From Eimeria necatrix (Eukaryota > Apicomplexa > Conoidasida > Eucoccidiorida > Eimeriidae), in NCBI RefSeq assembly GCF_000499385.1, contig NW_013651828.1:1-64000 (forward strand): a stretch of DNA of 64,000 bases, written 5' to 3'. Positions 23,017-34,800 of the stretch are shown piece by piece; position 1 is the first letter of the stretch; each line of letters begins with the position of its first letter. The notes beneath the pieces were generated by a model. That model was given only the letters and a program-made list of their open reading frames with translations, did no database searches and was not told the DNA's origin. Both the position numbers and the translations under genes were made by a program.

Positions 23017-24496
23017 GTGCGGCCTATTCTTCTCTGGCGGTTGCAGCAGCAGCAACTGCTGCTCCTGCATTTTTTTGTGTGTTGTGTGGCTTTTGCTTTG
23101 TGTAGTACTCTGTCTTGGGGCGCATGCACACAGTTCCCTGCTTTTGGCTTCGATGTGCGGAGTTGTTAGCGCAGCCTGTGCAAGCTCTCGTCGAATTGTA
23201 CACAGACAAATGCCGACTTCGGGCTTTTGGGGCTGCTGGTCGGTCCATGCTTCTGCTGCCTTGCCTTTTTTTCCCAGTTTGACACGAACCAGACACAGCG
23301 GCTCGTCTTTTAAAATAACTATGTTGAAGGGCGCTCTCTACGTGCAGACAGCCTTAGAGCTTTACTTTCTCCACCATAGAGCTAGAACTGAGCGAAGTAG
23401 CTTCGGCAGGTGCAGTGCGCAAGGTCTACTGGACGCAAGTACACGTAACTGCGGCATCAGCAAAGAATTCCGGACAGCAGCTGCTGCCTTAGGAAGAGGC
23501 AAGCGACGATGAAGCGTGAGCTTATTCCCTTTGAGAATCATACACGAGCAGAAGCACCGGCAGATCTACATAATCGGGTTCTAGTGAGCATTGTTCGTAG
23601 AGCTGTCCTGCTATAAGGGCAGCGGAAGACGCCCTTGAGCATGTGTATTAATGGAGACAACGTTCGTGTCTCACTTTGCCCCTCTTTTTGTTTCTTCTAA
23701 TAGACAAGAACAGCTGCGAGGGGCTCCGCGTAGCTAACGCGCTGGTGTGGGATCTATGTACAACTTGCAGGGAGCTCCGGTGGAACCTAGGCATGTAATA
23801 CCTCTGCAATGGCAAACCGGTGCGAACCGAAGTCCCAGCAATCACAGACGAACCGATTCAGCCCCCAATCTAAGTTCTAAACAGAAAAGGCGCATCCTGC
23901 CTCACTGGGCCTGCCTAAGCCGTTTGCGTGTACAAGGGGTACGCGTTTCGCTGGGAGGAATTTGCAGCGTCTGCTGCTATAGGAAACAAAATCTATGCTA
24001 TGCAGAATGTACAAGGGACAATCTCATGCTAATGTGGGGTTAACGGATGATTAACTACATAGCGCAACGAAGTTTCCATTCACAACTCCAATGATTACCC
24101 AAATGGGGACGGAGCTGTAATCGACACAAACGCTTGGCCTTGTGGAGTCTCTGGCCCCAGCGAGTGCAGCACATGCAGCATCCACACAGAAACCGCCATG
24201 ATCTTACGAGTACCGCACTTTTGGAGCACTGTTGAATAAACGCCTAGACGGTCTGCGGCCCTTGCAAGCCATCTTAGGTACATGAAGTTCACCAACATTG
24301 GTATTGACGTCGCGCGACAGCACCAAGGGCGACTCACACCTGCAGTTAATGCTACCCGTCTTCCATTGCTCACCTGCTGCTGCTCTTGCTTCCGCAGCAG
24401 CAGATTAACTAGGTGGAGTCCCTTCGACTCATTAAGGCCTCCGATCCTGCCAGGTTTCACAAAAAAGAGTCCCTTGAAGCAAAAGACGCCCTGAGA
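23017..24496. other. convergent 3' spacer
   Basis: About 1.5 kb between convergent stop codons. It contains several short frames (for example plus 23747-24043 and minus 24095-24460) that lack the codon character or domains of a gene. Presumably it is 3' UTRs and spacer. Confidence 0.45.
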
Positions 24497-27400
24497 TTAG
24501 GCTTCCGTCTCCGTTTTTACTTTCTTCTTTTTCTTCTGCGGCTCTGTCTCGCCGCTATCCCCGTTCATATGCCTCTTTTGCTTTGATCCCACCGCTGCCT
24601 TATCGACTGTATCTGTCGACACGTCATATTTCTTAGGCATGCCATTGGTTTCCCTGTGAGGCTCATAGCGCTGAAACGCAGGCTTGCTCGGAGGTTTAGG
24701 GCCACCTGCACCACACACATGCGCCGAACCTCAGAAGTAGACCTAAAACCCTAAAATGCAAATCAAAAGACCTGGCTAACGTGTACGGGGAGACGCACTG
24801 CCTGCTAACTGCTGTTCCAGCTGCTCAAGGCGGTTCTCCACGTAGCGTCTGCATGCAATTGCCACTGTCGGCTCTGTGGGACCTTGCGGTGCAGCAGCAC
24901 TGTTGCCATTTGCTGCTGCTCCTCCTGCTGCTGCTGCAGCTACTTCTGCGGCCTCTGTCAGCGCGTCCACCCGCACGCAAAGAGACAGTTTTGCCGCCAG
25001 GACTCGTGATATCTTCCCTGCAAATGAACACAAGAAAGAGCAAAGGCCAACAAGGACGATCATACAATGCATAGTGAGCAGCTGCGAGTATAACACTGCA
25101 GACCACGATAACGGCGCAGAAAGAGATAATTGACAATGCGCAAAAGAAGAGGCCGGGAAAAAAACACAACAGAAATGAAATGCGATGGGATAAAACTAAC
25201 ACAAGAGCGGAATGAAAAAAACAGGTGAGGAAGGAAATGCAGCACCCGATCACGGCAACAACGTGGTCAGCGGCAGTCGTCTTGTGGCTGCTCACCTTTG
25301 AGCTTAGGCGTGGCTTGGCCGACCAATGCTGCATGATAAATGATGCCGTATTTGGGGGTGTTTGACTTCGTCTTCAGGGCCCTGAAAAGAGCCTTTTCGG
25401 CCCCTAGGATCTGGATAGTGGACGCAGGCTGTTTAGATAGTGACAGCAGACTGCCGCTGTGAGCCATCAGACGCGCGCCAATCACCTCACCCACCTAAAA
25501 CAGAGAGGAGAAAAGGCCTTATGGCTTAGATTAAATATCGAAGCAGCGACTCTGCAACGATCAGCGAGTCGACGAACCGTCGCTATACTCCTATTTCTCA
25601 ACAACTCATATCCCTGCTCATGCCGTTCATTTTGTCTTCTTCTGCCTTTGCTAGTATCTGTTTCTGCTCATCCGTCAATGTGCAAGAGCAATATACTGAC
25701 CATATGCGTTAGATTCGGAGCTACTGCCCTCATTCGGAGCTTCAGGTACTCTGCCAGGTTCGCTCTGTACTCTACGAGCTCTTCAACTCTGCATGCCAAC
25801 GAGGTGATATGCTGCAGATCCTCCTCTGTCATTTCGGTGCCCATAGAAGTCTCCGCGCTCATGCGCACCTCCGCGCATATCTGCAAGAGAATGAAATACA
25901 AATACGCAACTCAATTCGATGGCTACACAGCTGATGGATAAAAAGCTGAACAAATGCAATTCGAATGGAATGGATACTTCAAAATGGTGCAACGACTGCA
26001 GCAAAAATCCGCGCGACACCGAATATTGGTATAGGCAAAGGCACGGAGAATGCTACGACCCAGGATTTGCTGGTTGAGAGCTCGGCATGCAGTTGTCTGG
26101 TGCCCAGTCCAGAAATCCGAGGTGTACTCGTCGTGGCCCACTCACCTCATCAGGTATTAATGCTTCTATATCTGCGTTCTTCGCGTTGGTCCTGAAACCG
26201 ATTTTTTGTACGACTCTTGCGTAGACTAAATTGTCAGTAACAATTTTCGAGAGCTCCGGAAAGTGCCACCCGTACCACTCCTTCAACCGCATCGCGAAGT
26301 TGTTCAACTCGCGGTCCATGTCATCGAGGAGAGCTTAGAACCACAACAAAGCAATGTGTACATGTGCTGTTCATAAAGAAAATCAGCAGAACTCGGTAGA
26401 AATGCAAATTAAACATAAGGCATCCAAAAGGACAAACAAACCGTCCGCAGAGGAAATGTAGCCGAAACAGCATCTGACACGCGGCAAAGACGGCCAGCGG
26501 CAAAAGTGATGAGAGAGAGGGCACGACATGAAAGGGCGGGAGCCCACGGAGATTGTGGGGAACCAGCAAACAAAGCGCGGAGTGTGAAGAGCAAGTGGGA
26601 AATCGTAGGACTCAAAGTCATGGTCGGGAGCAGATGGAAATTACAAAAGCAAAGCGAAAGTCACACACAAGTAGAAGAGCAGACAGGGGGACGAAGACGA
26701 AGCATTCCAAGGTAACGAGAATATACAACAAAAGGCAAAGGTGCAAACTGCCAAAAACGGCGTCCAGGAGGAACGTATACAGAGGCAAACGCAGTGCCGA
26801 AACGAAGAATCATACAAGACGGGATCAGAAAAGCCAAAATGTCAGCAATACGGAAGTAGGGAGCAGCTTACCAACAGCCTGGATGATCATGGTGTCTAAT
26901 TTCTCAGGACTGAATCGAAGCTTGAACCGATTTAACGAATGCGATAATGACATGGCCATTTGCTGACGATCTGCAGACAATACCCCCGAAAACTTCAACA
27001 TTAAGTAGTGGAAGAAGTGAGCTGCATGTGAGCTGCATGTGCCATTGTATGTGCTCTGCTTTAATGTCTAAGCCCTCTGTCCTGAAGCGTAAGTACTAAC
27101 TTGCATCGCGGGGCAAAAAAGACCACAAGATACAAAACAGGCTCTCCCAGCCGCGCAGCCCACGAGAGGATATACCACTGCACAGTTTATAGAAGCCGAA
27201 AGAATGAACTGGCTCGCTTAGATCCGATCAAAACTTCAAGTTACCTTTCTCGTCGATGCCATCAAGCAACTCCGCGATGTGCTGTCTGATGCCTCTAAGT
27301 ATTTCATGAGTCTGCGGTGAGAATAAAATTTCCGCGTTGAATTTGCTTTTGATTGCAGACCCTAGATTTTTATCGGCAACCAGCAGTTTGGCCGCCTCAC

Positions 27401-27656
27401 CCTCTGCAGCCAGTTGCTTCTTCAGGAAGCGTCGGAGGCCCTTGCCCATATTCCCATCTATCAGAGCTAGCGTTTCTTCTGTGGCTTGCTTGTTGTCTTT
27501 GAAGCGAGAAAACGCATGCAACTCTATAATGTTTTTCGTTTTTTCGGCGGAGTTGAACGCCTCCTGCAAGCTCTCCACGTCCTTCACCTCCAACAGGCTC
27601 CCATTCCGCACGCGGAATAAGGCAAAGCCCGCGGCCGTCTCCAATAAAGCCAACAT
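24497..27656 (-). CDS. NOP58: nucleolar protein NOP58 (box C/D snoRNP core)
   Basis: NOP58 with NOP56, fibrillarin and 15.5K builds box C/D snoRNPs that guide 2'-O-methylation of rRNA. The first exon starts [16 protein letters not shown], the family's usual start; an in-frame TTG lies 9 bp upstream but is not needed. It runs to the donor near 27,244. Later exons carry [17 protein letters not shown] (about 26,870-26,950), then [18 protein letters not shown], the most diagnostic motif (about 26,150-26,320), [15 protein letters not shown] with [12 protein letters not shown], and [16 protein letters not shown] followed by [19 protein letters not shown] (the Nop domain). The last exons give [11 protein letters not shown] and a tail with [12 protein letters not shown], the Lys-rich nucleolar C-terminus. 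An Ala-rich insert near 24,880-24,960 is a local expansion. About six or seven exons. It is divergent from the PIKfyve gene. Confidence 0.95.
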
Positions 27657-28864
27657 ATTCACCAAACCAGCCCGAAGCCGCAGACCCCAAGGCGTGAAAC
27701 CTGAACCTGAAGCCTGCGGCTCCGATCCCCTTGAAACAACTGCAGCTCCGATGTGTTGCAGGGGCTCCCTTTCCTAGAGAAGAAGCCGATTCTGCGAGCA
27801 AAAGCCCCAAACCTTAAACTTGTAATATTCTCTTCCTTCCCCTCTCGATACAATGCAAAAGTGGGGCCCCGTTGAGGGCCCGGCGGCAGCAGCGAGGGCT
27901 CCTGGACTGGAAAAAGAGAAGGAAAATATAAAGACAAAATTCGGGCAAATTTGTGCCTAAGAAGGCCAAAAGAAAGAAGAATCAGGACCCAGCCAAGACG
28001 CCAGTGGGGTCCTGCCTTGTGCAGAAAGAGGCCAAGGGAGAGACGAAAAAAGCAGAACGACAGCTCTCTGCACCTTATCCCGTTTATTAAGTTGATTAAG
28101 AAGAGCAGTGCAAATAATAAAGCATAAAAATACACAGAAGCAGTACGAACGAGCGCAGCCGCAACAATGACTGTGGGGGCGCGCAGCCACATCAGCTGCA
28201 ATGGCCCTCGCAGCCACAGGAGCCGCGCCAGGGGCCCCCTTTTTTACTCTTCCTTCTAGTGCACGCTAAGGGCGGAAATCATTAGTCAATTACAAAACTC
28301 AGGTTTAATAAGAACTAAGAAGGATAAAAAGGAACAAAAATGATAACATGAATGCGTGCTCCAACTGAGACTGCACTGAGGCTGTTTCTAGCCTCACAAG
28401 CGGGGGCCCCGTGACCGACTCTCGAGATCTCTCAAGAGTCCCTCAGGGGCCCCCGCGTACTAGCGCTTCCTGACTGTCTCCATTTGTAGACCCGTATCTC
28501 CTTCACCTCAATTATAAATTTGAAAGTAGTGTATGGAGAAAGAGTAGAATTGCAACGCCGACTGCTAGCAACGCGGACGGCGGTAAAGCCGCCACAACTG
28601 TCTCATCGGCAGCAGCCTGGCCTGTCCCGCTTCTGCAGCGGTCTCATGCCTTTACTCGCCTGCACTTGCCCTGCTATGGTCACTTCAGGAGCTTTCCGGT
28701 CCTCTCCTGGCCGGCGTCTGTGCTGCATCTCGCTCTAGCAGCTGCAGGGGGCCTGAGGGGCCCCCAACAAAGGGCCTGAGGGGCCCCCAGCAGCCAGACC
28801 GAAGACCTTCCGGTTGGAGGTGTCAAGGTCCTTGAGCTTGCAGCCCTTGGAGAGGCTCCGGACC
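27657..28864. promoter_or_regulatory. divergent spacer NOP58 / PIKfyve
   Basis: A 1.2-kb region that must hold both promoters. Overlapping frames exist on the minus strand (27659-28201, hydrophobic) and as Lys/Arg-rich plus frames near 27,940-28,080, but none resembles a known protein. GGGGCCCC palindromes appear repeatedly from 27,865 on (about 28,227, 28,404, 28,447, 28,755 and 28,781), which is where this motif becomes frequent in the window. Confidence 0.4.
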
Positions 28865-31800
28865 ATGGCAGTATGGATATCCGACTCAGAAGCGGTGGAA
28901 TGCTTTGGGTGCGGGGCGCCCTTCTCCGCACTGCGGCGACGGCACCACTGCCGGCTGTGTGGGGCAATATACTGCAGTAGCTGCAGCAGCAGCTGCTGCT
29001 TATCTGTGGTGGGGGGCCCCCAGGGGCAGGAAGCCAGCAGCAGCATCCGGCTTTGTCTGTTTTGTGTGCGCAATGCCCACAAGCAGCAACAGCTGCTGGG
29101 GCCCCTCACCAAGCTCCAGAGGCACCCCATCCCCCAAACCCACTCACAAGCCAGCCACTGGGGTGTACGTACACCCAAGCAGCGACTTCAAGGGACCCCG
29201 CACGCAACTTTACTTGCCCATGAATGCCGCCTGCCCACTGCAGGCGGGCCCTGGCCAAACCCGCAGGGGCCTTGCTCTAGTGCAGACAGAGCCTCCAGCA
29301 GCAGCGACAGCAGCTGCGACAGCAAGAGCAGTAGCAGCAGGATTTGTGGCAGCGTTGCAAACGGGGTGTACGCGCTGTCTCTTCTGCGCCAGAGTGTCTT
29401 ATCGCACTGTGTGCTTGAGGGTCTGCCTGCTGCTGCAGCTTGTGTGCTGCTGCGGCTGATCTTGTCTGTGGTGTCTGCGCTGCATGCATCGGCTGCTGCC
29501 GCTGCGGTGTCTCTTGGGGACTGTGTGCACGCTTGCTGCTTCCCTGGTCAGTCAATGTCCGACTCCCGAGCCTTCCCCGGGGTCGTGCTGCCTCTGCTGC
29601 TGCAGCACAAGCAGCAGCAGCAGCTGCTCCCCCTGCATCAAGCACGGGTGCTGCTGGTCCACGGAGATCTGCAGTTGGGGGGCAGAGTTGCTGAGGGGCC
29701 CCCAGGCCGGTTCACACACTTGGAGACGGAGCAGAGGAGACAAACACTAGCACTAAGGGTGCTGCTGCAGCAGCTGGCGCTGCTGCAGCCAAACCTGCTG
29801 CTGCTATCGGGGTCCCTACCTCTCTCACTGCTACTGCGCCTTGCAGCTCTAAAAATTGTAGCCGTTCCTGGCGTCCCGTTTGCCAGCCTGCTAAGGGCCA
29901 GCAGAGCCACGGGGGCCCCCCTGTGGGCTTCTCTTGAACTAGCAGCAGCAAGAGCAGCAGCAGAAACAGCGCAGCAGCAACAGCAGACGGTCCTGGGCAG
30001 CTGCTCTGTGCACTGGGGGGCCCCAACCCCAGGAGCACCGTCTCACCTCATTCTGTCGGACTGCCCCCCCAGCAGCTTTTGGACTATTTGCCTGGTGCTT
30101 CCCCCCTCAGCAGCAGCAGCAGCAGCAGCACCAACGGCAGCATGGCCTGAAGTAAAAGTGTCAGGCAAAGACCAAGAGGCAGAAACATACAAGCGAGTAT
30201 TGTGGAGGGGCCTCTGTGCTGCCTTTGCACTGCAGCAAGAACTGAAATTCATTGCTGCTTGCTGCTACCCGGGAGGCGGCCCTCAGGGGCCCCTCTGGAT
30301 TGAAGCAGCAACAAAACGGCAGCTTTTGCTGCCGCAGTCAGAGGAAAGCCGTTGTCCTGGCTTGGGGGAGCTGCCTCACGATGATGACTCAATAGCTGGA
30401 GCCAGCAGGGTACAGACTCTTTGCAGCAACACCCCAGCAGCAGCGCTGCTGCAGCAGCGACAGCAGCAGGACAGCAGCAACAGCGACAGCACCGGCACTG
30501 CGGGCGATGCTGCAACGGCCATGGTCAGCAAATTGCTGGAGAGTACCTTCAGGCGAAGACCCCTCAAGTGCTGGCTGCAATGCTGCAGCATATCTGTGGG
30601 ATCAGGGGGCCCCCGAGACTTGGAGCGGCGCTTACTGGAATGCATGTGCACCTTAGAGGGGCCCCCAAGCAGCACCAATTATCCACCGACAGTAGCTGCG
30701 GCAGCAGCCGCGGCCGCTGCAACAAACTGTCCTGCAGTCGCAGCAGTGCAGCTTCTCACGCTCATAGATGGAGAGGAAGAAGGGCTTCCAAGCTGCAACT
30801 TGGATATCCCTGGTGCTCCTCCAGCCGATCCCACAGGCCTGGGTGAGCCCCTGTGGGTTCCTACGACCGGCGGCACTGGTGGCATTCTTCCGCTGCACCA
30901 TGCTTTACAGACCACGGCTTTTTCTGCTGCAGAGCAAGCACCTGAAGCAGCAGTCAGGAATGAAATAGCTGCTGCTCCTGCTCCTGTCTTCGGAGAGGAG
31001 AATAATGTGGGGCAGGGAAGAAGATGCCTGGGTACTTTGCTGCTGAGGCGGGCTTTCAGCCTTGAGGCCCAGATTGTTTCTCTAGGCATCACTTGGAGCT
31101 GCCGACTCCAGCAGTGCGCAACGGGAGCAGGAAGCCCTGGGGCCTCTGGGGCCGTCGCTTCCCTTGGGACCCTTGGGGCCCCTTGGTCCCCCGGTTCCAC
31201 AGGAACTTCGGGAGCTCTCCGGCGGTGCCCTTGCGCGCTGTCCTTTAGCCCCTTTGGGGCTACGCTGCGCGAAGTCGCCAGCCGCTGGTGCCTCTTCTTG
31301 CAGCAGCATCCAGGGGCACGCAGCTGCCCTGCAGGGGATAGCAGATGCAGAAGGCCTCTTAATGAGCACTCCCTTGCGTTCACGAGAGACACAAACCGAG
31401 TTGTTGTTACGTTCAATGTCAGACAAACCCTTAATTCCAGACCCCAGCTTTCTGAACCGCTGCCACGCGAGCTGCCAGGTACGCAAAGGGCCTTGCGCTG
31501 TAGCTCAAGTTGCTGCTGCTGGCTGTGCTATGCGCATGCAGGAAGGTCTTCTAGTGCCTCAAGGGGATGTCTCGCGCGCACCCGCTGCTGCCCGCCGCCG
31601 CAGCAGGTACGAAGGGTCCCCTATGTTGTCTCCGTTGCCCCCCGCGAGAACTGCAGAAGCAACAGCAAACGCAACGGGAGACACGCCAGCAGCAACAGAG
31701 GCTGCAGCATCAACGGCAGCGGATAGCGTCAGGTACAACAGCAAGCTTGAGGGTGCCTTGTTTGCCGCGAAAGATTTGCCTTCAGCTTTATCAGAGCCCA

Positions 31801-34800
31801 TCAGAGCAGCTCCAGCCGGACAAACAGCAGAAACAACAGCTACAGAAGGGAGCTGGGATTACACTGAAAAGAATGGAGGCCCTGCTAGGGTAGGTTGGTG
31901 GCAAACGTGCCGGCGCTGTGGTGGTGGGGCCCTTGGGGCTTCTGAAGATATTGGCCGATATGGCGACCTTCCCTTCATTAGATTTTTGGAGTTGCTGCTA
32001 ACTGACGAGACTCTTAGGGGAGACGGTACCCGTAGCGGGGATCTGCAGCAGCAGCAGGTGGACCAGCAACAGGGGGTGCTGCAACAACAGCAGCACCAGC
32101 CGCTGGAACAGGAGCGCGAGCAGGTGCTGAATGGAGACAAGAGAGTGCCTAGTTGCCCCCATTCTATTTTTAGAGACAGGACATTTTACTTCGCATCAGG
32201 AAACGCTGTAGGTACACTCTTCGTGCTTGCTGCTGATGGCGCTGCAGCTGCAGCCGTTGTTGCAATGTTGCTATTGCCCTCCACCTTATTAGGTGCGGAG
32301 CTGCTGGTTGCTGGTGGCTGCGCTGAGGGAACAATTGCTAGCTCCTTAAAGCGTAAGCTTAGTGCAGCAGGGGAAGTAGGAACGTGTAGTCGAAAAAGTT
32401 TACCTGAAAGGTGCAGGCTAGTTTCTGGAAGAGGCAGAGGCATAAGCATCCTGGATTAAAAGTATTTCTTTTCGACTTGTCCCTTCTTGTATGGTCACTC
32501 CTAGCACATGCGTCATTATACGTATATCAACACATTTGCAGTTTAAAATGGCACGAGTTGCCTCAGCTCCACACACATGTACAATATGGAATTTTAAAAG
32601 AATATACTGCACGGTCGACCTACTTTATTTGTAAGCTGCAGAGGGTGTATTTCTGATCCCCTTCGTGTGTTCTCATTTGTGGCCTTCCTGCCCTCTTGTT
32701 TTGTCTTTTTGTCCGTCTAAGACCTTGGCTTTCAGCCACCAGAGCCTAACGGTCTACTCTATATGCAAAAAAGGGGCCCCCCATCAGCTGTTGAGACCTA
32801 TCTCAAGAATCCCCCCTTGCCGTGATTCAACGGACCCGGCTGCTGACGCCTCGGTAACCGAATCTGCAGCAGCAGCAGCAAATGAGTCCGCAGCATCACC
32901 TACTGCGTTGCTCGCATCCGAAGCAGGGAAGCCCGTACACACACCAGCGAAGCCAGCACCAGTAGAAGCAGCATTAAAGGCGCCTGCAGCGGCACCGGGT
33001 GGAGGAGCTGCAGCAGCAGCACTTGCTGATGATGGCACGCCACTTGTCTCCTGCCAGCAACAAGAGGACGCGTGCCTCTCTGGCAGCATGTGCTGCTCCG
33101 CTCGCCGTCAGCTTCACGAAGCAGCAAAAGAGGTGGCTGCTGCTGCAATAGAGGGCGCTCCTGGAGATCGTTATGCTCCAGTCGCGGGATGTCTCACTGA
33201 GGTTTCCCTGAAAGACGCCGCTGCAGGCTCATCTCCTTCAGCATCCGCGGGGCGGTGCGCGCTAAGTCAAGCACTTCAAAGAAATCTGGAGGGCAGTGTG
33301 CGCTGTCTCCTCGAAAACAAGGCAGGAGCATTACACTCAACCACCACTTAAAATGACAGTAGCGCCGAATGCAACAGCCGTATCTGCAAAAACATCTACT
33401 CCAGTTATTCATTCGGAAACAGTCTATACGCACTGCAACAAAAGAACACTGTGCCCTACAGCGCTCTCGACGTTTTCTTTAAAGCTCAGGGTTTGCGGCT
33501 TTGTGCCCTGCTTGTCGCAGGTTTCGTGGATTACGCGCGGAAGAACATTCTTGACTTCTACTGCGGCAGCGGTGGAGCGGCAAATAAAGGCAACAGAGAA
33601 ACAGCAGGAACTGCTGATTCAAGGGGCTCCTCTTGAAATTCGGTCACCCCTTTGCAGCTACTTCGCTGGACCCTCAGATCAAGGGGCACCAAGGGGTCCT
33701 CCTGGGGGACCTTTGTGGCGCCTGTGGTCAACTGTTTGTAAGCTGCTGGTGGAGCATCAGCGCAGTCTGTCGCTGCTGCTGCAGCAGTTGCAACAAGCAG
33801 CGGCCATTCTCGTGTTGTTCAGTTTTTCGCTTCAGCAAGTGACCTTGAAGCGGCAGCAGCAGCAGGGTCCGTGCAGCAAAGAGAATCAGGCTGCAGCAGC
33901 AAAAACATCGCAGAACAATGCACCAGGGATGACGTTGGCAGAAAAGAGTTGTTGCTGCTGGAAGACAGCTGAGCGGCTCCTTCGAGCCTGCGATTTTTCA
34001 TGGTTTTGTTTGGACAAATATTTCGAAGTGTGCTGCTCTGTTCTCTTCAAAAGGTTTGCATGCGGTGCAGAGGATGCCCTCAGAGAGGCCAAGCTCCCCG
34101 CGTCGCCCAGCCTGCTTCCCCTTGTAATACCCCCTAACGATACCGCGAGCCAGCAGGAAGGAGCAGCAGCATCTGTAGATCCTGCCGCTGCACCAGCAGC
34201 CACTGCTGATTCCATGGCTGCTGCAGAAGAGCAAAGCCCGCGGAAGTCAGCAGGCTTCGTAGTACTGACCGGAATACGAACACCGCGTGTAAATGATTCG
34301 CCGTTTTGGAGCGCAGCCACCGGACAGGGCCCAACGGCAGCCGCAGCAGCAGCAGCACCAGCAACCGCTGTGGCAACGATGGAGCCTCGGCCAAGCAAAA
34401 GAACTGTCTATTGCACTGGAAAGATGCTACCTCTTTTGCTACACCCGCCAGCAGCAACGCCAACTGTTAGTGATACAAGGGACGGCCGTTTGTACAGCCC
34501 AAGAACAACAGACGCAGCAGCAACCGCAGCATCAGCAGCAAGCGTAGCAGCAGCAGCGCCCCTGCAGTCATGCCGGCACCGCAGCGCTTCGTGCGAAGTT
34601 GTATGGCGGGTTGTCAAAGACGAGGATGCCCCTCTATCCCCAGCCTCCCCTGCTGGTGAGGAGGGAGCCCCGCTGGGGGCCCCATTAGCAGATGCAGGGG
34701 GGCCCCAGGAAGCTAGGGCTGACAAGTCCACAGCAGAGTCTGGAAAACCCTTTGCGGCTGCAGCAAATTCAAGGGATTTCCAATCAGACGCACGCTGCTT

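Noticed and set aside
27659..28201. Minus-strand hydrophobic frame upstream of NOP58
   Set aside because: No family resemblance; the region lies in the NOP58/PIKfyve divergent spacer and is most likely 5' UTR or promoter.
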